A stretch of DNA of 64,000 bases from NCBI GenBank assembly GCA_038363925.1, contig JAQQWL010000008.1, positions 930,001 through 994,000 on the forward strand, in the 5' to 3' direction. Below the pieces are notes generated by a model that saw only the letters and a program-made list of their open reading frames with translations, made no database searches and was not told the DNA's origin. Positions 37,552 to 49,600 of this stretch are shown in pieces (positions within the stretch are counted from its first letter, which is position 1; each line of letters starts with the position of its first letter). This DNA is from Apiospora phragmitis. Its lineage: Eukaryota > Ascomycota > Sordariomycetes > Amphisphaeriales > Apiosporaceae. The translations under genes and the position numbers were made by a program.

Positions 37552-40500
37552 ATCTCAACTCTATGGTTTGTTCTCCTGTGGAGCAAAGTCTCGCCTCAGG
37601 CATGCTAACCAGTTTTGTGCCCAGGAACGGTGCTTGACAATATCTCTCGCATAGAAGGATCGGCTTCAACATCGACATTTCAAGATTTTCGCGAGCAATC
37701 GTATTTTCCTCTTTTCCACTTCTTTTCGATACCGTTATGGCAAAGCTTTCCCACTGGCAGAAGATGCACCGGCTTGTCGCTGGATTTTCGAATGACCAAG
37801 TGATGGCACCGCATGCCTACGTGTGCAAATGATCAACGTTTGAACGGGGTTATGACGGGGTTTCCAGGGTCTTGGGGTTTATGTTTCTATCTGGTCGCGG
37901 CTGCTTGTTGTGCAATTCGTTCTTGGTCTCCTCGGAAGGGATTTATCTTTCAAATTCTGTTATATCGAAGGTGCTTTGAATCGCAGACACACATTATTCA
38001 ATCAACAAGTTGTTCTCAGTCGATAATGTTCTCCTTCTGGCTATCATCTGGCGTCTTGGGGTTGCGTCTACTGCTTGGTTGGACAACTGGAATGGCTATA
38101 GGGTATGGTTGGCTTCTTTACACGAGATGCACTCAGCCGGTGCCAAGATGAGTTTGGGGGAGGGGGAGCTGTGTGGCGCTATTCCAGAATTGTAGAGATA
38201 GGAAAGCCAGAAGGCCGCCTCGAAGACCAGATGCCCGCCTCGCCTTGGTGTTTACTGTCAGCAAAGGGTATGTACATTGGCCATGTCTAGGTATGGAGGC
38301 TGTGGAGTTGACGTTATTATTAGGTTCATGGGAAGGCCGCTTCATGCGGGATGCCCCTTCATGCACCAATTGGTATGCTTACATGCAGGTTCAAACAGTC
38401 ATGTGATGGGTATACTTGGGTACAGAATGTTCGTCAAACTCTTTGCCGGTGACGATTCTGCAGTCAAGCAAGTATGCATGCCTTTTTTCAAGTATCACGC
38501 CTCTTTCTCTTCCTGATGCTTGCGGAGAATTGACAGTTGATGATGCGAAAAGAGAGTATTCGATCACGCAAGAGCGCGCGCACCCGCGCCCACACACTTA
38601 CATTAATTGCTATCTAACCCGAGGTTATGGATTAATTGCTTGTGCGGAGTCCATTTTGCCCAGGTTTGGACTGCCAGTATAAATATACAGAAATAACATG
38701 CTGTGCCTTGCCCTGCCATGGCCCATGGTTCGGCCTGGAATGGTCACACTACCTTCATAATTTGCGCTAAATGATGACCAGGTATCAATGATTAGTAGAA
38801 ACGGCTCCGCCAATTTTAAGGCCCATTGCGGCGGCCCGCAAGGCGCATTGGCTATTTGGGGGCCTTTGATAAGGCAGCCAATGGAATGGCTGGACCGCAG
38901 GCCGCATACAGCTGACTTTTTGTACAACAACTAGTTCCTGGAACGTGATTTGCGGGAATACACGCGATTGACGCAGCTCCGTTGGCCTGTTACCACGACC
39001 GCCTGCATATTACGACTTCACTCCATCGCCTCTCGTGCGCCCCAGAGCAAACAAGATATTCCGTGTCGCAACAAGGGAGGCCCCTTACATTCGGGCTTTG
39101 TCGAAAGGGGCACCCTTGGTAGCTGACCTCTTGCTCCTTCGCCCTCTCTCTCGGCCTTTCTCTCCTTTTCTCAATTGGAATGATTCACAATCAGGGACTT
39201 CAACTGGCCCATTGGCCGGTTGGCTCATCGCTTGCTACAACATTGGGCATCCATAACGGACGGGACACATGCCGCTGGAAGGGAGAACGAGAGGAATCAG
39301 TCATCGGGCGATCCGGCAAGAGGTATGCAGTGAAAATGGATAGCCACCACCACTTGGCTGGCAAGGAGAGGCTTCTCGATCACGGCCCGCATGACTGCCA
39401 TAACGTGCATCCACAGAATAAGTAGGTCAAGAATAGGCCAAGAAATTACCGATCATGCTTGATTATGACTAATCGGGTATGCATGTGAGCGGCCTGGTTG
39501 CGAACACGATCCATCGATACCATTGTTGCGACCAAAGTATGTCATGCTTGGGCCCAACATACTAGGGCGGTGGAGAGCTGCCTACTCCTACATACATACA
39601 TAGAAGATTCATGTTACATACCTCTGCCAGTGGATATGATGATGACTGGGGACTGCCTGCTTCCATGGCAGCATGGTTCTGCCTGGGTGGATTGTGGATT
39701 GTGTCATGGATGTCCCGTGTTATACTCAATGACAGATTCGAGCCAGGTAGGCAGCAAGTACCGTTCCTTGCACATTGATGACTGCGAATCGAACTCCACA
39801 CCGAACCCACCCCACATAAATTTGACATCGCCCCTGGCATCTCCACACTTGGATCCCCGTTGCCGGATGAGCCCCGTCGATACTACTTCCATCAGGATGC
39901 GACATAGGCTGTCTTCCATTGCATTGCCAATGGCAAATTCGCCAGGCGTCAACAGCCCAACCATCTGGGCTACACGTAACGATATAGCGGCTACGTTCTC
40001 CTGTCATGCGATTGGCGCTCCTACTAGTTGCAGGAACTACCGGCGCTTAGGGGATATGCCACCAATGACGACCCGAGACAGCCACAGAAGCCCAGGGTGT
40101 TATATCATGAAGGCCACTCAACATGGCGTTGTTGTCCAACACGCATGCGCATAGACGCGCCCCTATACCGGGACCAGCAAGGGGCAGACAGACGCAGGAG
40201 ACGACGACACGGTCACTGGAAGTATTCGCCTGCACCTCCGGTACCGACCTGGCCATAGTTGTGATCTAATAAACCGGTATCGACCTGATGAAACTCCGAG
40301 GCGAGGTGAGTGGTGCATGACAATCAGGTGAAGTCGCATCAAGCTCGAAGCTAATCAAACTCCACTGCATAAGTATCTGGGTATAGGCGTATAGTATAAA
40401 TGCGCTAAGGACTAAACCAGTGGCCTAAGCGTTACCCGCAGCTTCCCCCCAAGTGCCCCTTGCGTGGAATCCGAAGACAGACGACAGAGACAGAGCACAG

Positions 40501-43500
40501 GCAAGTTTTTTGATGCGAAAGTGGAACAATCAGCACGGAAAGAGCTCCCCGCCCTAGCGTGCCCTCTTTCTTGCTCCTCCGACTGACTGTACACTTAATA
40601 CCCCGTACTAGCACCCGTCCCAGATGAAGAACCAGAAGGAGTGAACGAAAGAGGAGGGGAAAAGGGAAAGAACAAGATGAAAACTCAACTTGGGTAGGTA
40701 CATCATACCTGGCTACATCTTACCTACAACTTACTTACCCACTCACGTCCGTAGGTTGGCTTGACTCGTATCATTCAATTGAGTCTGCTGTATCTACTGT
40801 GTTTCCCCCCCGTTAAAGACACTGATTGGTGCTAATCAGACAGACGCAACTTATCCAGGGTGAGTTCTGAGTTCTTGCCCAGAAAGATGGTCCAGGAGGT
40901 CAAGGTCCCAATAATCCACCTTTTGCTGTTGGTTGCAACTTGCCGCGGCTCGGCGGCTGTCATCTGTTTCCTCTTGATGCACGCACTAGGTTAGTCATAT
41001 GTCATCTGTTCATCTCATCTCTCTTCTTTACTTGGGTGGCCCAATCCCATCGCTTCTCCCACTACAGGCCCGCATGCTATCCACCATGATCGACCAATGC
41101 CTCTTCTCAAGCCACATGCTAACGCATATACTCACCAAACGAATCTGGTCATCTGCCCAACCAAACTGCGAAGCCATCAGGACCTGTTAGTCGTGAAAGA
41201 ATACTAGCCCCGTCATCAGACCCATGTGGTGGTGCTTCTCAGGCGACCCACTCGGACATAACTGATCCTTGCTCCCAAATAGCCCAGCATGTGTTCCTCG
41301 GCGACGACCTGATTACCTTTCATGGCTGCCAGATCAGGCCTAAAGCAGATGTCAATCCGACTCCCGCCGAGGTCGTATTGGCTTGTTCGGCTCGGAACAC
41401 TTGTCTCGAACAAGACGGCTAATTCGATATCAACGTCTCACTCAGATCCGCTCATGGCACCTAGCTTACAGAGGCACATAGGCCGTCTCATCTCCCGCTC
41501 CCTGTCAAGCGACTCAATCCGATTGAGTCGTTCGTGGACACGGCAAGGAACCCGTCGCGCTAAAAGGCCCCTGTTCCTTGTTCCATCAACCTTACCTAAG
41601 TAGTCAATGCTCATTTGACTTGTATTGACCCTGTCCTTGTGCCTATGGGGCATGCTCTCACTGTGGAAATCACCGCTACTGAGAACTGACCCATGCTGAA
41701 CGTATTGAGATCGATCTACAGCACGTACGTTGGTACTTGGTCCTCTCTAGCTTCTTGTCATCCGGTCCGGTCAGACCACGCGTTCGCCTTTGACACCCCA
41801 GGCGGTGCGCGCTTCTTCGGTCGCACTCTCACTACTTCCCGGCCGCATTGTTAGTTCAGTCTAGGGGAATACGAAATGCCTCGGCCTTGCGGAGCAACCC
41901 AACAGCAAGAGTAAGTCGGCTACCCTCATTGGCTGTGATAGCGAACGGCCAGGCTTTTCTCTCATGGGCGTCAATCTCTACAACATCCTCCGGGATCTCA
42001 ACTCGCGGTAGATCCCACCGAATCTCTAGGCTCACTAACCACAGGCGTGGTTTACCAGAGCTTCATATCCTCCAATAATACTACGACAAAGCGACTTAAT
42101 GCTTGGCAGCGTACTGGTGGGCGGTAGCAAGAAATACATTGTCTCAGCGGTGTCAGAATCTTAGGAATATCACATGACGTTCAATACATACGATACGTCT
42201 CAAACAAATACGGATAACGAAGGTTATCTTCCATCTAAGGTCACATTCGCCTTCCACAATGGTAGACCATAGCGCGGCAACCCCCGGGCTAGTTCTGTGA
42301 TATCAGGGGCCATAATCGGCGCTTCTCCTTAGAGGACTTAACGATGTCGAATCAGCGACGCTTGATTCATAAGGCAATTGAGCCTGCTCCGATATAAAGG
42401 CAGCGGCATTTGTGCAGTCCTCTCGCTCTTGCTGTTGTTGTCCAATGGCTGCGAGCACAGTACGCCCTACCGAGGTCGGTTCTGCATGTACTACTAGACC
42501 ACTAGGTGCGTTTGGTAAGCATCCGAGGAGGAACAGCCACGGGGACCAAGGCGTTCATGACACCTCCCAGTGTCCAATTAGGCCAACGAAGAAACGCCAT
42601 TGCGTCTTCGCTTGCCCCAGTTGTCGGCAGCCTATGAATACACTCCCCGTGGCGTTTCTGGGTTGTGATAGAATCGTCGGGAACGAGAGACAGAGACTCC
42701 CAGCTATAGAAGCTCTGACACAAGTGTGATGGTGGTCACTTGAGCCATTTTCCGAAAAAGAAGGTGCCTTAATCACTGTCCGACGCCATCTCGGGTTTGG
42801 TTTGCTGGAAAGGGCAAGGTCTGCAGTTTACACAAAGGCTCTTTGGCGGGAATGTCAGTTTCGAATTAGTTGGTTCGGCTTGGAAAGGCCACGCATGATC
42901 AGCGAATGACAGCATACACCATACCGAAGATCGATAGCCACTTGGTCAAAGCCAACTTGGCTGAAGCACAGTGGCATCCGCAATGTCCCACCACTTATTG
43001 ACCACACCTTCCCGATGAGGGGACGTGTACTGTTAGGTACCAGAACAGTCGCTGCAAGTGCCACTCCAGACGGCGGTTGGTGCGTTAACTGGACCGCTCT
43101 CCGACGTCTTCCATGACCTCCTCGCACATGTATGCAAGTGATCTGCCTGATCACAGTCTCGTGGACCAACGGAACCACCAATATCAAGACTGGCTAGGTA
43201 AGACTTGTTCATTCTACCGTCCCAACCAATTCAGAGTCAAGCTGTGCCGAGCAACGCCGGCTTGAATTGTGATCTCGACTCTCCTACCTCCCACGGATAT
43301 CATCCACGGGGGGCTTTCAACGCAGGGAGAAGAATCTTACAGACGGAAGCAAACTCCTGTCCTCGTGGCGATAACAGGCCACCATGTAACTGAGTACTGT
43401 GCCGTGCGGGCGGGCGGGCCACGCCGTTGCTGATTCCATGCACGGCAAATCATCCGCCTTCATTTTCGCTTACGGAAACTAGCAGTAGGTATAATAACCG

Positions 43501-46500
43501 ATTGATAACATCGTACTGTAGCGGTGTGTCATCTGATCTTCCGGCAGCGGCGCTGGCTCACCCCCCTTTTATCCCGAGTGAAGAGGAGGGGGGAGGTTGA
43601 CTGAAGTGCCTACGGAGCGTAACGGACTTTGAACGGGAAAAGTACCATCTGAACGGAATGACTACATACAGCAAAGTCCGGGAAAATATGAGACACAAGA
43701 CTAAATGTCTGTGGTCTGCTGGTGACACGATTGCTACCGAGTCTCATGCTCTCTCTACCTGGAGTCTATGCCTTGGTAAAACGAGCCTTCCAGTTGTCAA
43801 GTCAACTCGAGATAGCTAGGCATGCAGTCGCGTGCAAGCAAACAGTAATTTGGCGGTTTAGACAACACTACTGAGATAATTCTGAATATCAAGGAGCTCA
43901 ACAAATGTACTACAATATACCGGAGCCTTATTAAGATTCTGCCCTGAAGGGGGGTACGGAAGGGAGCCGTTGAGACTTAGAAGAGAATGACGAGCGGCAT
44001 ATTCCGCATGCAAAGCCAATAACATTCGACACAACGATGGAACCTGGTCATGCCCCTTACTCGAACACGAGACGGCACTCTGATGAGAAATCGGACATTT
44101 TCAAGCTAGTTCTTGAGAGAATCAGCGCGGGACGCCATGGCTGGTGGTGGCTTCGGTTCGCGACGCCGAGATCAGTCAGGGACCAACGGCAGCGAACAGA
44201 AAGCAGGGGAGAATTTCCTTCTAGGGGCTGTTTTTGTCCGGCTTACTCCCTGACACGCAGGGATTCCTGGCATGCAATCAACCTTGACCGTCACAACAGA
44301 AATGATACTTTCTAACCCAACACCCCCATGTCACTTGAAAGACCTTGTTTGGCTGTCCATGCTTGAATCAAGCCGGTGATTTTCACGCAGGGCCCCCGCC
44401 TTCCAGATCTTCGCAGGCTCCGTCACGTTTTTCTGCTCTACTACGGGTTTTGGTATAATACATACAATCTATCAGGTTTGGGCCTGCCGCATTGCCAGCA
44501 TCCGCTGTTGGTGCAATCACGTTCATGGAGCGGTCTGGCACACCGGCATCGACTCATCGAGTGTTTGACGACAGCTACATGACGATGAATGACGTTGATG
44601 ACGAGCGTCCTGGTGGGTGGTTGCTTTGCGTTCTTCCACCCCCTAGTTGGGAAAGGTGTTCGGGTGTTCGACAGACATACCTGCTTGCTTCGCATCTCCC
44701 GACTTGGATAGCCTGAGGCTGGCAGCTAAGATAAGGCCCCCCCGATCAGTCGATGGACATCTAACGGTACCATGAGTTTCTGTTGCCCACCACTGAATCC
44801 TGAAACCCTCAGCAAGACTGCTCCTGCCCAACCTTGGAGTTTTCCAAGACGCGAACCCTCTCAGGAGAGACTAACCTAGGCTTCTCATCCATGCTCTTCG
44901 ACCTGCTCACAAGTTATTTAGGTAGTTGCCTGACATAGCCATCCCATAAAAATATTGTGTTTTCAATCCAGACAGAAAGGAGTTCCGTCCAACCTCAAAG
45001 CAGAACGAAACAAAACGAAACATACAACACCGGGGATTCCCAGGTCGTCACCGACCCTAGTACTAATTCGGCTCTCTGCTGCTTATATATGGGAGAGCGG
45101 ACGGGATCCCTAGTATTCAGCAGGATATGGTCGTATGTGATATGGATCGTTTGTGTATAAATCTATATAGCAAATAAGCTACATCTCCTTCCTCGCGCTT
45201 GCACAGGACCTGACAGCGAGCATACACCTACCTCCCACGTTTATAACCCCACATCGTACCAACCTCTTTAGACGACAGCAGAAGGAAAGAATAAGGAAAT
45301 TTGCTTGCTCACGCCTATAGTCATGTTTGGCTCGTTGTACGATAGATATGATGTGGCTTGAGTTGGGCATGCAAATCTTGGGTTCCCCTCACCCAACCAG
45401 GACTCTCTGGAAGGAAGCATAAATGAACGTACGTTACACTGCTTATATCCTCGAGTTTATTTACCGCATTGTCTTTGATCTGGTGTAGCCTGGCGACAGT
45501 ATATTTGATACATTATACTTACAAGGCAAGAAGGTTCGATTCCCTCTGCGGTCACTTTTTTGCCAGCTCCTGTCCCCCTTTTTGTCATGTTTCAAGAATA
45601 ACTACTAACTGAGACATCAACTGGAGTCAACGACACAGAAGATGAATGAATCAAGTACACATTCAAAGCACATATTAATGTGGAGAAAGTCGAGTGACTA
45701 GTAGTGTATTAAGAAATACCCTACTTCATAGCTGTCTATCTGAGGAGCAGTCGGTGCGGCCAACCTAGTCGTTTCGTTCCGTCTTGGGGAAAGGGAAAAG
45801 AGAGCCAGCCGTCGCATAACAAAGGCCACGGAAAAGATGCAGTGTTCAGGGTGTGCCAACCATTCGTGCAATCTCCATGCCATCCCATCCCATCTTAAGT
45901 TAGGCCTTCAAGTTTCCAGGTTAAAGCACGGGGATCCGAAAATACGTCTGAGCTCCCTCACAAGTGTGCAAGAAGAGGGAGAGAGAGAGGGAGAGGAAAA
46001 AAGAGAGAAGACAAGCAAAACAAGTCACACAACACATCCACAACTACCGTCTTTTCTTGAAGAATGCAATCTGTATTCCACGCCCGGCCGCCAGCTGAGC
46101 CTCTCCCACTTCGCCATCCATCCATCCATGCGAAGCGAGAGTTGCTTGCCCTATCTTGAAACGTCATCATCTCTCCTAGATCCAGCCTGCTGGGGGCATC
46201 ATTCTTTTCTGGGATTCATGAATGGGGGTGGAGAAGCGTGTGTCCTCTGAAGCCCATTGATGGTGTAGTGTACAAAATTCACACAAAACTATTTTTTGAG
46301 CTTTTTCTTATCTTTAATGATTTCCGTTCCTCATTCTCTTTCTTCCTAGTGGACTCGTTGCATTCGGGGGAGAATAAAACCAAAAATAGTGACTTTATCT
46401 CCCCTCTTTTTCGTCTCTCTCTGTCACACTTCTATGCTGAAGGCAGAACCTTCCTTCTTTTTGAGGAAGCCAAATCACAAAACCGCTAGGAAAATGCAAC

Positions 46501-46609
46501 CCTGGAGAAGTAGTCGAAAGCACAAGAACTACCAGAAACGCCTGTTATGTGCTGTATTATACGGGTCCAGATGTTATGAACCATGAGGGTACATATCTCC
46601 AAATTATTA
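37552..46609. other. Gene-poor region, right part
   Basis: About 9 kb without a recognisable protein gene. It holds the tRNA-like element near 45.5 kb, a purine-rich tract at 45970-46020 and a short GC alternation near 38574. The longest open frame (218 codons from 39498) shows no recognisable domain. Confidence 0.4.
45474..45561 (+). other. tRNA-like Pol III element (possible tRNA pseudogene)
   Basis: An A-box match TGGTGTAGCCTG at 45481 and a perfect B box GGTTCGATTCC at 45533 are spaced about 52 bp, and a run of six T follows at 45556-45561, as in a Pol III gene. A stem AGTATA/TATACT sits where the anticodon arm would be. However, the acceptor stem does not pair (5' side is not complementary to TGCGGTC) and the T stem has one mismatch, so a functional tRNA is unlikely. 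A tRNA-derived relic or SINE fragment is the best reading. Confidence 0.45.
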
Positions 46610-49600
46610 TCAGTCGCCCTTAGGAGATGTAGGAGAACTGCAAACGTTAGCGCATGTCATCAAGCCCTGTAGGCAACCCATGTACTTACAATTTGGGGCT
46701 GGTAGCACCGCCCGGTCCAGGAGTCTTGGGAGAGTACTGGGGGGAGGTAGGCGAGTACTGAGGACTCGTAGGCGACTGCTGAGCACCACCACGGCTGAAG
46801 TTGGGGCTCGTAGGCGAGTAAGCAGCCGGCGAGGTAGGAGAGTAATTGGGCGACACCGGGCTGTAGGAGGGCGACGTGGCACCGCCGTGAAGGTTGGGCG
46901 ACGTGGGACTGTAGTTCGGGCTCGTAGGCGAGTACGTGGGCGAAGTAGGTGAGTGCGCCGGTGACGTCGGTGAGTAGTGTCGCGGAGACGAAGGCGAGGT
47001 CGGAGAGTAGTTTGGCGACGTTGGGCTGTAGTTGGGGCTCGATGGGCTGGTACCCTTGAATCCCGGAGATGTTGGGGAGAACGAGGGGGACGACGGGCTG
47101 AACTGCGGCGACGAGGCGTAACGGTTGCCACTTATTAGAGGCGACGTACGCGAGTAGCCGGCACTTGGAGAGGTAGGCGAGTAGCTGCCGCCGTACGAGC
47201 TGAAAGGAGACGTAGGCGAAGTGCCACCGAACGGGCTAGTAGCTCCAGGGCTTCGGGCACCGTAAGGGCTGGCGCTGCCAAAGCCACTGCCGTAAGCCGT
47301 AGCAAATCCACCAGGTGAGGCCGAGCCCTGTTCGACTATGGGAGAGAAGGCACCCATGGCCATATCAGGCGGGCTGAAGGCGCCGCTACCATATTCGACG
47401 TTCAATGGAGATCCTGTATCATAAGGCGTTGCGGCACCACCGTCCTGGCCGCCCTTCATGGCCATTCCTTGCATGAGACCCATCTTGGAGTTGTCCGAGA
47501 TGACAGTGTCGAGCATTGACTGGTCCAGGAAGACGTGGAAGTGGCCTGTACCCATGGGCGCAAGTTGACCCAGCATGACGTTTTCAGAAATACCTCGGCA
47601 GTCATCAAGCTCGCCGGTAGCAGCAGCTTCAAGGAGAATTTCGACGGTTTCCTCGAAGGAACATCTCATAAGGGCACCAGTGTCGGCTCTGTTGATACCG
47701 TGACGAGTGACAGCCGCAATGCTACCTCTGTACGTCATGACATCTACGAGAAGAGCAAGATGGCGTTCGTTGACATACGAACCATCGAAGGCAAGGACTC
47801 GTCGCAGCTCGTTAAGCAAAGCGATTCGCGCAGCTTCAATACCGAAGACCTCCACAGTCTGCCACAGGTCGTTTGTAGATGTACGCTTGCAGTCGACACC
47901 ATCGACTGCCAAGACCTCGCGAAGGGCTGTACCTTGGGTATCGAGGAACCACTCCTTACATCCTGGAGTCCCCTATCCTGAGACAAGGCGCCATCCGAAG
48001 TAATGGCAAGTTTCTGTCCCCTCGGTCATGAAAGCCTTCTCAATTCCCTTGACACCACGGAGGGTCAAGCTCTCCAGCAAGTGATCGCCCAGACGCTTCA
48101 ACATGACATCGTCCTCGACCACTTTAGAGCCGTCTTCATCCTTATCGTCGTCATTCTTGAATGGACGCACACGAATGACTTGGTTCTCAGCGTTGTCATC
48201 ACTCCAAATGACAGCGAGATCACTCGCGTACTCCTCCTTGAGACGCCTAGCAACATCATCGACTGTCAAGTTCTTGTCCAGCATCTTTTGTCTGTCCAGC
48301 ACAAATCGAAGAAGCCAGCGCGACTGTTTATCAATGTTCTCGTGCGCTTCATCAGGAATCAAGAAGTATGACTCGACCATATCTTCGTCTTCGGAGATGG
48401 TAGTTGACTGAATGTCTGGATCATAGTGCACCTCAACTGCGTCGGTAACGGAGCGGAGGTGAGTATGCTCGACAACATTACGCAGTGCCTTAGCCCTTTC
48501 TTTCGTTGCGTTTTCGCTGTCCAAGAACACCATCATCGATGGTGTCTTGATGTTACTGGCAACGTTGAGAATTTCCTTGAGACGCGGGACACCCAGAGTC
48601 ACGTTCTTAGACGAGATACCAGTGAAATGGAAGGTATTCAGTGTCATCTGCGTAGCAGGCTCACCAATGGACTGAGCAGCCAAGACACCAACCATTTCAC
48701 CAGGATTGACCATGGCGCGAGACCAGCGGCTTTCAAGTTCGCCCATGACGTGGCCGAAAGCAATCTTGTTTAGCCGCTGGTCAATAGCCACGCGCTTGAA
48801 GGACAGACGGGCTCGCAGAAGAGCCTTGAAAAGAAGCGTCGAGTTCTCGTCTGCTTCTTTCGAGATAGGATCGCTACCTCTGACAACCACCATTCGGTCC
48901 AGGAAATCCTTCACTTGCGGAATGACATCTTCAGGCGTGAGATCGCTGCGCTTCGAGTCATCGACATTGAAGGTCTTCATGGTCGATTCGATGATACGTC
49001 CAACGTTGAGAGGAAGCTGGAACGAAGAGTCCAGCTTGTCTGCTTGCATCTTCAGGCGACGAAGCAACTCACGGTCCTTAAGAATCGCTTCGTATTCCAT
49101 GTCGAGGAGGGCCTGGCTTTGAGCATCACCAGCAATCTGTCCGCCATTTGTAAGGCTGTCCAAGGCGGTGATTCGTCCTTCCTCCATAACGTCCAAGCGG
49201 TAGCGAACTCGAAGTCCTTATCGCGGACGACCCAATGATCCATGGTTTGCTTTTCAACAATCATGGCATCCAGACCATCCTCACCGTAGATGAATTGGAT
49301 GATATCGCCCAAAGAGTTACGCACAGTACCATCGTATCTAGCGCTGACATCTTCCAGGGCTTTGACTAGACGACGTTGGATGTAACCAGTCTCAGCTGTC
49401 TTGACAGCGGTATCAATCAAACCTTCACGACCAGCCATGGCGTGGAAGTAGAATTCAGATGGCGTCAGACCACGCAAGTATGAGTTCTCGACGAAGCCAC
49501 GAGCCTCTGGCGAGTAATCATCCTTGGTGAAATGGGGGAGTGTTCGGTACTTGAAGCCGAACGGAATACGTTTGCCCTCCACGATTTGTTGACCGACCAA

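Noticed and set aside
38026..38151. 41-residue hydrophobic frame that could be a small membrane protein
   Set aside because: Hydrophobic stretches are weak, no promoter features stand out and I recognise no family.
39498..40154. 218-codon open frame on the plus strand in the gene-poor region
   Set aside because: Composition (His, Cys, Met, Pro and Ser without blocks) is unlike a folded protein, with no splice signals and no recognised motif.
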